Assembly: GCA_038211295.1 (NCBI GenBank)
Contig: JBBQVS010000010.1
Location: forward strand, 1-64,000
Length of the DNA stretch: 64,000 nt
Direction: 5' to 3'
From: JBBQVS01 sp038211295
Lineage (GTDB): Bacteria > Chloroflexota > Ktedonobacteria > Ktedonobacterales > Ktedonobacteraceae
How positions within the stretch are numbered: position 1 is the first letter of the stretch; every line of letters starts with the position of its first letter. Made by a program: the position numbers and the translations under genes. A model generated the notes under the pieces. That model was not told where the DNA came from. It saw nothing but the letters and a program-made list of their open reading frames with translations, and made no database searches. This document shows, piece after piece, positions 26,730 through 34,424 of this stretch.

Positions 26730-28151
26730 TTACAACCGCGATTGTAGACGCACAGGTTTACGCGAACCGAGCGTTGTCAATTCGGGCGTGGCGAGCGAGC
26801 GAATCGCGTCGATAGTTTCCTGCGCGTTCCGCACGAACTCGACGCGCGTCGGTATCTGCGCTTTGAACTCTTCGACGGTCATGTCATCAAGGAAACGCGT
26901 CCCCTCGTTATCCAGCATCACGCGTGGCAACAGCACAAGATCGCCTAGATTGTCGTTTTCGAGTAGAGCGTCCAGCACGTCCTGTCCACAGAGCAGGCCC
27001 GCAACCGTGACTAGTTCGCCAAAGAATTTATTGACGATTGGCAACACCTGTACCTCTGCCTGCTCAATTCTCTGAATGTCTTGCGCCAACTCCGCGATTA
27101 CGGGATGTGCCATTGTGCTGGTGACAAGTGTCACACGGCGTGGCTCCTTCATTGCGAGGGGGAGCCGTCGCTTTGTTCGCGCCCACTGCTCGATGAGATA
27201 ACGCGTCATGCCAACGCCATTCTCGATCTGTGCGTAGGAGCCGTAATGTTTCGCGGGCGGGAATGGACGCTCTGTGATGTAGTACCATTCATCGGAGAGG
27301 TAGACAAAGGGGTCGCCATCGGGGTTTTCGGCCTCGAAACAACGCTGATGTAGCTCCACCTGTGCCACAACTGCCTCGGCCTCTTCGCGCGTATACGAGC
27401 GAAGCGGGGGCAAGTCGCCCGTCTTAATCATGTTGTTGTACTTTGTCAGGCCCAGAGGTACGGCGGAAATCGACTCCACAAGTGGGCGTAGTTCCGTCAA
27501 CTCGCGAATGCTGCGGTCAAGTTCCACGCCATCGTTAATAGTGGGACATAGCACAAGCTGTGTATGACAGGTGATGCCGATATCGCCAAGCCGCCGAATG
27601 TGGTTCATGATATCGCCCGAACGGGGGCCATCAACCATCTTGCGGCGTAGCTCAGGGTTCGTTGCATGAACCGAGACGTAGAGCGGCGTCAGCTTCTGCT
27701 CGTCGAGTCGCTGCCAGTCCAGTTCTTTTAGGTTCGTGAGCGTGACGAAGTTTCCAAACAGAAACGAGTAGCGATAATCATCATCTTTAATGTAGAGTGA
27801 TGAGCGCATACCGTGCGGTTGCCCCTGCTGCGGCGCGAAACGCTCAGGCAAACCCTTGATAAAGCAGAACACGCACTTGTTCGCACACTGGCGAATGAAT
27901 GGGGCGGGTTCTTCACCGAACAGCACGCCAAGATTTTCGTCGGCGGTCTTTATGACGCGTACTTCATGTGCGTCCTGCTGACGGTCAAAGCCAATCACCA
28001 ACTCTTCATCGGCGACATAGAAACGATAGTCCACGAGATCGCGAACCAGATGCCCATTGATCGTGCGTACAAGATCACCGGACTGAAGTCCGGCGCGGTC
28101 TGCGGGACTTTCGGGTACAACCTCGCGCACCCAACCATACATTTTCGGCAT
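26730..28151 (-). CDS. PDZ-radical SAM protein with DUF512
   Basis: 473 residues. An N-terminal PDZ-like domain (about 8-60: VVPESPADRAGLQSGDLVRTINGH) precedes a radical-SAM core with the CANKCVFC iron-sulfur motif (CxxxCxxC near 85) and a C-terminal DUF512 region. This architecture is conserved across Clostridia, Cyanobacteria and Chloroflexota, but the reaction is unknown. The [4Fe-4S] cluster would depend on the suf system 3 kb away. The ATG at 28151 is the natural start, immediately before the PDZ domain. Confidence 0.9.
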   Translation of the reverse strand: MPKMYGWVREVVPESPADRAGLQSGDLVRTINGHLVRDLVDYRFYVADEELVIGFDRQQDAHEVRVIKTADENLGVLFGEEPAPFIRQCANKCVFCFIKGLPERFAPQQGQPHGMRSSLYIKDDDYRYSFLFGNFVTLTNLKELDWQRLDEQKLTPLYVSVHATNPELRRKMVDGPRSGDIMNHIRRLGDIGITCHTQLVLCPTINDGVELDRSIRELTELRPLVESISAVPLGLTKYNNMIKTGDLPPLRSYTREEAEAVVAQVELHQRCFEAENPDGDPFVYLSDEWYYITERPFPPAKHYGSYAQIENGVGMTRYLIEQWARTKRRLPLAMKEPRRVTLVTSTMAHPVIAELAQDIQRIEQAEVQVLPIVNKFFGELVTVAGLLCGQDVLDALLENDNLGDLVLLPRVMLDNEGTRFLDDMTVEEFKAQIPTRVEFVRNAQETIDAIRSLATPELTTLGSRKPVRLQSRL

Positions 28152-28291
28152 TCGATTTATCCTTAGTTACGCGGGGCAAGATCATGTGTCCCTGTAAACG
28201 TCTATGCACAAATAGGCATAATGCAAGTAGAATATATTCGTGTAATTATACTCGCTATCCCGCGAAGCGTCAAATGTATCGTGAAGTGGGG

Positions 28292-28375
28292 GCATGGCGC
28301 GGGCAGGTTCGAGCATGGCGCGGGCAGGTTCGAGCATGGCGCGGGCAAGCCATGCCACTACTATACGATGGGGTA
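28292..28375 (-). repeat. Interspersed palindromic repeat, copy D, with tandem expansion
   Basis: Two perfect 21-bp direct units (28292-28312, 28313-28333) beginning GCATGGCGCGGGCAGG, then a third, complete element GCATGGCGCGGGCAAG with its CCACTACTATACGATGG arm. Only the last unit has the closing arm, so the left arm has been amplified. Confidence 0.75.
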
Positions 28376-28396
28376 TCGCCGCTGCGTGTATAGTAA

Positions 28397-28435
28397 TAAC
28401 GGGTATAACCTCTTTCATGCAAGTTATACCTGTTA
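28397..28435. terminator. Hairpin downstream of the FemX gene
   Basis: TAACGGGTATAAC (28397-28409) pairs with GTTATACCTGTTA (28423-28435) with one G-U pair. On the plus strand a T-rich tail follows (ATATTTTCTCTTT); on the minus strand it lies 47 nt past the FemX stop, where a terminator is expected. Confidence 0.5.
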
Positions 28436-28481
28436 TATTTTCTCTTTAGTTCTTACTCTATTGCCCTCATCCTCCTGTACT

Positions 28482-29546
28482 TTAGGAATGCGCTTCAGCC
28501 GCTTTTCGGTGCCTACGTTCGTCGCGCCAGCGTTTTACGTCCAGCAGTGCGCGGTATGCCTCGTATATAACAGGTTGGTAGACGAGATCGTGCGTTTCCA
28601 GTGAGCGCATCGGGAAGCCGCCGAAGCCGCGCTTGAACTGGTAGACCCCCCACAGTTCTTGCCCCTCTTCGAGAATATCGGGGATGCCACGAAAATTGTA
28701 GTACCAGCAGTCGTGCGACTTCGCCCATTGCATTCCCGTCCATTGGAGCAGATGGTTGGGCATTCGTTCGCGTTGCTCGTTGGATGACGCCCCGAACATA
28801 TACCAACTCCAGTGGCCTAACCGCAGCACGATTGTACCCGCGATGGCCTGCCCCTCGTATTCCGCGAGAAAGAGCGCGGCACGGTCTCCTTCTCCAAAGA
28901 GCCGCATGATATCCTCGTAATGCGATTTATCGTGAATGAAAAACTGGTCACGCTCACTCGTCGTCTCGTAAATGCGATAGAACGTGTCGAGGTCGGCCTG
29001 TCCCACGCCGCGTCGTACCACGATTCCCTTGCGGCCCGCGAGCCGAATATTGTACCGCCACTTCTCCTTCATACCACTGAGAAGCGTTTTCTCGTCTGGA
29101 CGTAGGTCAAGCACCCACTCGTGGCGGATATGTGTTGCAAAGGGATTGACGCGAAAGCCGCGGCGTTGTAGCGCGGCAGACCAGTGCGTGTTATCCGCGA
29201 AGACGCTCGGCTCGACCTTGAGCATGAACGCGCTATACTTGCGTGCCTCAGCCTTGACAAAGTTAAGTAATACGGTCAGCGCGGGCGAGTCTGGTTCGTC
29301 AAGCACAGGGCCGCGTGGCGCATAAAAATAGGTCTGCTTGAGAACAGGCGCACGCGACACAAGTATCAGCATTGCCGCGCACAGTTTGCCCGTTGGCTCA
29401 TCGATTACGCCAACGTGCAGTGCCTCAGTTGCGCCAAGGTGCGGCGCGAGTTCACCCCACTCGTAGGATTGCGTCACGTTGCAGCACTCCGAGTCCGCGA
29501 TGAAATCGTCCCACTGCTGACGGTCTGTAATGATTTTTGCCTGCAT
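28482..29546 (-). CDS. FemA/B-type peptidoglycan aminoacyltransferase (FemX-like)
   Basis: 354 residues. FemX-family enzymes use aminoacyl-tRNA to add the first amino acids of the peptidoglycan cross-bridge to lipid II at the inner membrane face. Two GNAT-like lobes are visible: an N-terminal half with TQSYEWGEL, and a second half with FLAEYEGQAIAGTIVL and the conserved YYNFRGIPDI block. It is the downstream member of a tandem pair (14-nt gap) and shares the layout of its partner. The amino acid added cannot be predicted. Confidence 0.88.
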   Translation of the reverse strand: MQAKIITDRQQWDDFIADSECCNVTQSYEWGELAPHLGATEALHVGVIDEPTGKLCAAMLILVSRAPVLKQTYFYAPRGPVLDEPDSPALTVLLNFVKAEARKYSAFMLKVEPSVFADNTHWSAALQRRGFRVNPFATHIRHEWVLDLRPDEKTLLSGMKEKWRYNIRLAGRKGIVVRRGVGQADLDTFYRIYETTSERDQFFIHDKSHYEDIMRLFGEGDRAALFLAEYEGQAIAGTIVLRLGHWSWYMFGASSNEQRERMPNHLLQWTGMQWAKSHDCWYYNFRGIPDILEEGQELWGVYQFKRGFGGFPMRSLETHDLVYQPVIYEAYRALLDVKRWRDERRHRKAAEAHS

Positions 29547-29560
29547 TAGCTTTATACCCT

Positions 29561-30676
29561 CTACGCTTTCCCGCGTGCGGCGCGTTCCATCTCAACCTTT
29601 TTGCGCTCAGCATGACGCTGACTCCGACGTACTTCGACAAGTTTACGCCAGCCACGATAGATTACGGAACGGTACACGTAATCTTGCGTCGGCATATTGA
29701 GCCGCGAAAAGCCGCCATAGCCCTTCTTGTATTCGTACACGCCCCACATCTCTTCGCCCGGCTCCAGTATTTCTGGAATGGTGCGGAAATCAAAATAGCT
29801 GCATCCACGCGACTTTGCCCACGCGAAACAACGGTATTGCAGTAAATAGGTAGGTTTCAGGTTGCGCTTCTCGTTCGACGACGCGCCAAACATGTCCCAG
29901 CACCAATCGCCAAAGCGAATCAGCATCTTGGCGGCGATTGCCTCGCCCTCGTGTTCCGCAAGGTACAGCACCACATCACCTTTGCGTGCGAAATAGTTGT
30001 AGATTTCTTGATGATAGTCTTTGCTGTGAATAAAAAAGTCGTCGCGCTCGCTTGTCACTGTGAGCAGATTGTAGTAGGTGTCGAAATCTTTTGCGCTATT
30101 GGCCTCGCGAATAACCACGCCCTTGCGTTCGGCACCGCGCACGTTCTGACGCCACGTCGTTTTGAAGTCGGCAAGCAGAGTATCGAGGTCGGGACGAATG
30201 TCCAGCACCCAGCTACGCCGCCCGTGTACAGCTATCGGGTTCGTCTGAAAGCCGAGCCGATGGTACGCCGCCAGCCACAGGTCTTCGTCGGGATCGTCGT
30301 CGGCGATGTTCGGCTCAACGCGCAACACTACCGCATGTTCTTGCTTCGCCAGTGTGTGCGCGTGCGCGATCAACGTGGCGAGCGCAGGCGAGTCGGGCCG
30401 CTCGACGCTAGGGCCGCGCACACTGTACAGCCAGTTGAGTTGTACTCCTGGTACACGCACCGGAAGCGGCACCGGCGCGACGGTGAGCAGCATCGCGCCG
30501 ATCAGCTGCCCCTCTTGCAACGCGCCCAGCCGATAGATACGCCCGCCCAGGTATTTGTTGAGTTCGCCCCACTCATAAGATTGCAGCAGATGGCCGCGCG
30601 GTTGACTTGTGAGAAAGCCATTCCACTGTTCCGCGTCGGTAATCTCCTGTACGGTAATCGCGGTTGTTATGGTCAT
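29561..30676 (-). CDS. FemA/B-type peptidoglycan aminoacyltransferase (FemX-like), partner
   Basis: 371 residues, paralogous to the gene just downstream. Shared landmarks include LQSYEWGELNKYLGG, RAERKGVVIREA (GAERKGVVIREA here), ERDDFFIHSKDYHQEIY, YLAEHEGEAIAAKMLIRFGDWCWDMFGASSNEKRN and the DFRTIPEILEPGEEMWGVYEYKKG end. Two tandem ligases suggest a branch with two added residues, or two ligases of different specificity, as with FemA/FemB. A GNAT gene precedes it by 5 nt, so the three genes form one unit. Confidence 0.88.
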   Translation of the reverse strand: MTITTAITVQEITDAEQWNGFLTSQPRGHLLQSYEWGELNKYLGGRIYRLGALQEGQLIGAMLLTVAPVPLPVRVPGVQLNWLYSVRGPSVERPDSPALATLIAHAHTLAKQEHAVVLRVEPNIADDDPDEDLWLAAYHRLGFQTNPIAVHGRRSWVLDIRPDLDTLLADFKTTWRQNVRGAERKGVVIREANSAKDFDTYYNLLTVTSERDDFFIHSKDYHQEIYNYFARKGDVVLYLAEHEGEAIAAKMLIRFGDWCWDMFGASSNEKRNLKPTYLLQYRCFAWAKSRGCSYFDFRTIPEILEPGEEMWGVYEYKKGYGGFSRLNMPTQDYVYRSVIYRGWRKLVEVRRSQRHAERKKVEMERAARGKA

Positions 30677-30681
30677 ATGGC

Positions 30682-31242
30682 CTACAACTTCTCCATGTAT
30701 TCACGCCGCAACATACTGTAGACACGCACATTGTGGAACTTGCCGAAGCGGGGAATCATCTCGCGCAATGTGCCTTCATAGGTGAAGCCAGCTTTTTCGT
30801 CGGCTCGTTGTCCACCAATATTTTCTTCCATATCTTGCGTCTGAATGCGGTTCAGGTTCAATTCCATAAAACCATAGTGAATCATCAATTTAGTGCATTC
30901 AGTGCCAAAGCCCTTGCCCCAGTACGCCTGATCGATGATGTTGTAGAACTCGGCACTCTGGTTAAGCACGTTGATATCTTTCAAGCCAACCAGCCCGATA
31001 AGCGTGTTGTCGCTCTTGAGGACAACCCCGAAAATAATATGTCCAAAGGTTTTGTACAGGTTGTCCAGTCGTTCCTTACCACGCATATCACTTGTGGGAT
31101 ATACAGAAAAATAGCGGCGCACCTCTGCATCGTTGAGCCATGTCGAGTATGCGTGGTTGTCCTGAGTTGGCTCCAACGGACGCAAGTAGAGGCGTTCACC
31201 AACAATAAAAGGGTTTTGCAGCGATGATGTATCTTCAGCCAT
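30682..31242 (-). CDS. GNAT acetyltransferase, RimJ/RimL type
   Basis: 186 residues. The N-terminal RLYLRPLEPTQ and the acetyl-CoA loop in QAYWGKGFGTEC (Q/RxxGxG/A pattern) identify a RimJ/RimL-like GNAT. It probably acetylates an N-terminal or side-chain amine; the substrate is not inferable. It is the first gene of the GNAT-FemX-FemX unit, and small GNATs next to wall enzymes sometimes modify amino sugars or peptides, which is only a suggestion. The ribosome binding site AGGAGGAACATTTCCC overlaps the leader. Confidence 0.88.
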   Translation of the reverse strand: MAEDTSSLQNPFIVGERLYLRPLEPTQDNHAYSTWLNDAEVRRYFSVYPTSDMRGKERLDNLYKTFGHIIFGVVLKSDNTLIGLVGLKDINVLNQSAEFYNIIDQAYWGKGFGTECTKLMIHYGFMELNLNRIQTQDMEENIGGQRADEKAGFTYEGTLREMIPRFGKFHNVRVYSMLRREYMEKL

Positions 31243-31322
31243 AAGGGAAATGTTCCTCCTTTGTATCCGTAGGCGAGTATAGCATATCGAAGCACAGGAG
31301 GCAATTTACAGGGACTCTAAGG

Positions 31323-31351
31323 TTGACGCGCCTCCATATCAGTGCTAAGAT
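31323..31351 (+). promoter_or_regulatory. Promoter of the suf operon
   Basis: TTGACG (31323-31328), 17-bp spacer, TAAGAT (31346-31351). Immediately downstream, to about 31375, is a quasi-palindrome ATCCTAGTGAATAAGTCGG with TCCnAnT and AnTnGGA half sites, placed where an Rrf2 repressor would block initiation. The operator call is inference. Confidence 0.6.
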
Positions 31352-31424
31352 ATATCCTAGTGAATAAGTCGGAATAATAACGCGATGCAAGTTTTCGCGA
31401 AATGCTGAGAAGGGAGCGACCACG

Positions 31425-31958
31425 ATGTTACGAGTTTCTACAAAAGGCGAGTACGGAGTGCGAATCATGGTTGATCTGGCGCGTAACTATGGTGGTCGTC
31501 CCCGTTCGCTCACCGATATCTCACAGGTGGAACTCCTGCCGCTTGCGTATTTAGAGCAGTTAGTGAAGTTATTGCGCGAAGCCGAGCCGCCACTTGTTGT
31601 CAGTACACGTGGAGCGCATGGCGGTTACAAGCTGAGTCGTTCCCCCACTCAGATCACCATGGGCGAGATTGTACGCGTCCTTGAAGGCCCAATCGCGCCA
31701 ATGATTTGTGCCACTGAGGGGGAGATGTCGCAGGTCTGCAATTTTCTCGACTCATGTAAAACGAAGGTGTTGTGGGCGAAAGTACGTGACGCTGTAGCTC
31801 AGACGCTTGACAACATGACGCTGGCAGACTTGATGGCAGACACGTCCGAGCAGCAAGACCCGTCTCGCTTCATCGCGCTCACTGATATTCATGTCAACTC
31901 AACCGCAAAAGGGTTTTTCATAGCAGACGAACCAGAAGTTCGTGCTGTCTCTAATTGA
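31425..31958 (+). CDS. Rrf2-family Fe-S-responsive regulator (IscR/SufR-like)
   Basis: 177 residues. The winged HTH is at the N-terminus (VSTKGEYGVRIMVDLA ... LPLAYLEQLVKLLREA). A GAHGGYKL wing is followed by a Cys triad at C95, C105 and C111, which would ligate a [2Fe-2S] cluster. The spacing (9 then 5 residues between) differs from IscR (5 and 5). The C-terminal tail is longer than in typical family members. As the first gene before sufC it most likely represses the suf operon according to cluster status. An AAGGGAGCG ribosome binding site precedes the ATG. Confidence 0.9.
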   Translation: MLRVSTKGEYGVRIMVDLARNYGGRPRSLTDISQVELLPLAYLEQLVKLLREAEPPLVVSTRGAHGGYKLSRSPTQITMGEIVRVLEGPIAPMICATEGEMSQVCNFLDSCKTKVLWAKVRDAVAQTLDNMTLADLMADTSEQQDPSRFIALTDIHVNSTAKGFFIADEPEVRAVSN

Positions 31959-32018
31959 TTTTTCAAGGAAAAAGTAACTCACATTGTGTATGTGAGTATA
32001 AGAGAAAGTGTTTTTGGA

Positions 32019-32852
32019 ATGGGATCAGAACTCGAAATTAAAAATCTTCACGCCAATATCGAAGGCAAGCCAATTTTGCGCGGCGTCAATCTGACCATCA
32101 AGCAGGGCGAAGTTCACGCGCTCATGGGGCCAAACGGTTCAGGCAAAAGCACGTTGGCAAACGTTATCATGGGTAACCCCAAGTACGAAGTGACCGAGGG
32201 TGAGGTCTGGTTCAAGGGCGAAAACATTCTTGAATATTCTCCTGACCGCCGCGCTCGAATGCGCCTTTTCCTGGCCTTTCAGTACCCTATGTCTATCCCC
32301 GGCGTCAGTGTCGCGAACTTCTTGCGCCGCTCCTTAGAGGCCGTGCGCGAAGGCAACAAGCCAGTCGCGGAGGGTGAAAACCCAACGGGCAAGGCCGTCA
32401 AGCGTAAGAGCGTTCCCCCCGGCGAGTTCCGCAAATTGTTACAGGCCAAGATGAAGTTGCTCAAGGTTGACAATAGTTTTATCAACCGCTCCATCAACGA
32501 CGGCTTCTCCGGTGGCGAAAAGAAGCGTGCCGAAATTCTGCAGATGGCCTTGCTTGAGCCAGAGATCGCTTTGATGGACGAGACCGACTCTGGTCTGGAC
32601 ATCGATGCCCTCAAGATTGTGTCCGAGAGCGTCAACGCTCTAACCGGGCCAAACCTCGGCGTGCTGCTCATCACGCACTATCAGCGCATGTTGAACTATA
32701 TCACGCCCGACTTCGTACACGTCATGTTCAACGGACGTATCATCAAGTCCGGCGGCAAAGAACTTGCCCTTGAGCTTGAGGAAAAGGGCTACGAATGGCT
32801 TCGTCCTGCTGACGAGGACACCAGCGCAAAAGAGGTAAAAGCCGATGCTTAA
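32019..32852 (+). CDS. sufC: Fe-S cluster assembly ATPase SufC
   Basis: 277 residues from the ATG at 32019, where the family similarity begins; an in-frame GTG at 31986 is nearer to an AAGGA and is a possible alternative. SufC is the ABC-type ATPase of the SufBCD scaffold. It has Walker A GPNGSGKST, Q-loop AFQYP, signature FSGGEKKR, and Walker B ALMDETDSGLD. A basic insert of about 30 residues near 110-140 makes it longer than usual. It overlaps sufD by 8 nt. Confidence 0.95.
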   Translation: MGSELEIKNLHANIEGKPILRGVNLTIKQGEVHALMGPNGSGKSTLANVIMGNPKYEVTEGEVWFKGENILEYSPDRRARMRLFLAFQYPMSIPGVSVANFLRRSLEAVREGNKPVAEGENPTGKAVKRKSVPPGEFRKLLQAKMKLLKVDNSFINRSINDGFSGGEKKRAEILQMALLEPEIALMDETDSGLDIDALKIVSESVNALTGPNLGVLLITHYQRMLNYITPDFVHVMFNGRIIKSGGKELALELEEKGYEWLRPADEDTSAKEVKADA

Positions 32853-34299
32853 TACACTCGCGCCTGGCTTCTCCCGTGCGGCAGTTGAAGAACTGTCACG
32901 CGGGAAGAACGAGCCAGCATGGATGCTTCAGAAACGCCTGGACGCCTGGGACATCTACGAAAAAATGCCCGTTCCACTGGGACGGCGCGGCGACCTGGGG
33001 ACGTTACGCGCGTTCTCGAACTTTGCGTTTCAGCAACTCGCCTCACACGTTCCCGCGCAAGCGGGCGACGTGCTGCCAACCTCATTCGAGCAGGCACGGC
33101 AGGAGGGACTGGTTGACGCGCGTTCTGGCACGATCATTCAGCACAACTCTTCGGTCATTCGCGTCGAACTCAACGAAGACCTGAAACAGCAAGGCGTGAT
33201 TCTCACCGATCTGGAAACAGCCGTGCGCGACCATGCCGAGCTGGTGCAGCAACACTTCATGACCACTTGCATTCCTGTTGACAGCAATAAATATACTGCG
33301 CTGCACGCTGCATTCTGGAGTGGTGGCGTCTTCCTCTATGTCCCCAAAGGCGTAGAGATTACCGACCCCGTTCTATCGCAGGTCTGGCTCGACGCAGCCA
33401 ATGCAGGTTTTTTCTCACACACGCTGATTATCGCGGATGAGATGAGCAGTGTACGCTTTGTCACGGAGTACAGTTCCGGCGTCGAGGGCGAGGAACCAAC
33501 TCTGCTCGATGATGTCGTCGAGGTGTACGCCAAAAACGCAGCCAGCGTCGAGTTCAGCAATCTGCAAGAACTTGGGCGCAACATCTGGAACATCACCAAC
33601 AAAAACGCAGTCTTCGCCAAAGATGCCAGCGTCACCTTTGTACTTGCGGAACTTGGGAGCAAGGTCAACATCACCAACATTGGCGCGACCCTCAAGGGTA
33701 ACGGGAGCGCGGGCGAACTCGTCGGCGTCTTCTTCACCGACGAAGACCAGCGTTTCGCTATCAATTCGCTATCGAACCATGATGCCCTCTCGACCAACGC
33801 GGAGACGCTAGTCAAGGGTGTACTCACCGATGCATCACGTGTTGAGTTCGATGGCATGATTCGCATTCAACCCAAAGCACAACAGACGGCTTCCTTCCTG
33901 TCCGCCCATGCTCTTTTGCTGAGCAAAAAGTCGCGTGCGGAACTCATTCCTGGCCTGGAAATCGCCGCGAACGAAGTAAGCGCGAGTCACGGCGCGACCA
34001 GTGGGCAGATCGACGAAGAGCAACTCTTCTACCTCATGGTGCGTGGTATCGCGCGACCAGAGGCGGAGCGCATCATCGTACAGGGCTTCTTTGAGCCAGT
34101 TCTACAACGTATCCCGTTGGAAAATCTCCGCGCCCGCCTCCGCCGTGGCATCGTCCGCCGCATGAGTGGCGAGTACGAGAGCGAGGCCGACACCTGGGTA
34201 GATGCACAGGAGCGTTGGGAGATCGAGGACGTTGACGAACACGCCATCAGCCTCGACAAAAAGTCCAGCGACGAAGAGATTCAACTTAGCGAATACTAG
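32845..34299 (+). CDS. sufD: Fe-S cluster assembly protein of the SufB/SufD family, SufD-like
   Basis: 484 residues. The right-handed beta-helix scaffold is recognisable, and the C-terminal SHGATSGQIDEEQLFYL motif fits SufD (SHGATxGxLDEEQ), whereas SufB usually has EHEATTSKIxEDQ. The N-terminal DIYEKMPVP is common to both. SufD with SufB and SufC forms the complex where clusters are built and helps iron entry. No second SufB/D gene is in this operon, so SufB is elsewhere or this protein works alone. It overlaps sufC by 8 nt and ends at a duplicated hairpin. Confidence 0.9.
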   Translation: MLNTLAPGFSRAAVEELSRGKNEPAWMLQKRLDAWDIYEKMPVPLGRRGDLGTLRAFSNFAFQQLASHVPAQAGDVLPTSFEQARQEGLVDARSGTIIQHNSSVIRVELNEDLKQQGVILTDLETAVRDHAELVQQHFMTTCIPVDSNKYTALHAAFWSGGVFLYVPKGVEITDPVLSQVWLDAANAGFFSHTLIIADEMSSVRFVTEYSSGVEGEEPTLLDDVVEVYAKNAASVEFSNLQELGRNIWNITNKNAVFAKDASVTFVLAELGSKVNITNIGATLKGNGSAGELVGVFFTDEDQRFAINSLSNHDALSTNAETLVKGVLTDASRVEFDGMIRIQPKAQQTASFLSAHALLLSKKSRAELIPGLEIAANEVSASHGATSGQIDEEQLFYLMVRGIARPEAERIIVQGFFEPVLQRIPLENLRARLRRGIVRRMSGEYESEADTWVDAQERWEIEDVDEHAISLDKKSSDEEIQLSEY

Positions 34300-34383
34300 G
34301 ATAGTTGTAGGGGAGACCCTTGCGGTCTCCCCTACTTAGCGAATACTAGGATAGTTGTAGGGGAGACCCTTGCGGTCTCCCCT
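34284..34383 (+). repeat. Perfect 50-bp tandem duplication at the sufD end
   Basis: Units 34284-34333 and 34334-34383 are identical. Each contains the last sufD codons plus stop and a hairpin. The duplication extends the sufD-sufS gap without altering the protein. Confidence 0.9.
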
Positions 34384-34390
34384 ACAACTA
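34307..34390 (+). promoter_or_regulatory. Two consecutive hairpins between sufD and sufS
   Basis: Hairpin 1: 12-bp arms 34307-34318 and 34324-34335. Hairpin 2: 17-bp arms 34352-34368 and 34374-34390, both with loop CTTGC. No T-run follows, so they are more likely mRNA-stability or processing elements than full terminators. The 3' arm of one copy can also pair with the 5' arm of the other. Confidence 0.6.
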
Positions 34391-34424
34391 ATAGCATAAT
34401 CAGCAGAAAGATACAGGAAAGCGC

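Larger units (their letters stand above)
28152..28481. other. Repeat-rich intergenic region
   Basis: No gene is supported. The region holds copy D of the interspersed repeat and an imperfect hairpin at 28397-28435. Short open frames across it are read out of the repeats. Confidence 0.6.

Noticed and set aside
28292..28375. Tandem repeats considered as a CRISPR array
   Set aside because: There are only two perfect 21-bp units in direct contact with no spacers, and no cas gene in the window.
29951..30721. A 256-codon open frame on the plus strand opposite the second FemX gene
   Set aside because: It is antisense to a well-conserved FemX gene, has no ribosome binding site, and its composition mirrors the codon bias of the real gene.
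31986..32018. GTG at 31986 as the sufC start
   Set aside because: The extra residues have no similarity to SufC; the ATG at 32019 begins exactly where family similarity starts. It cannot be excluded completely.
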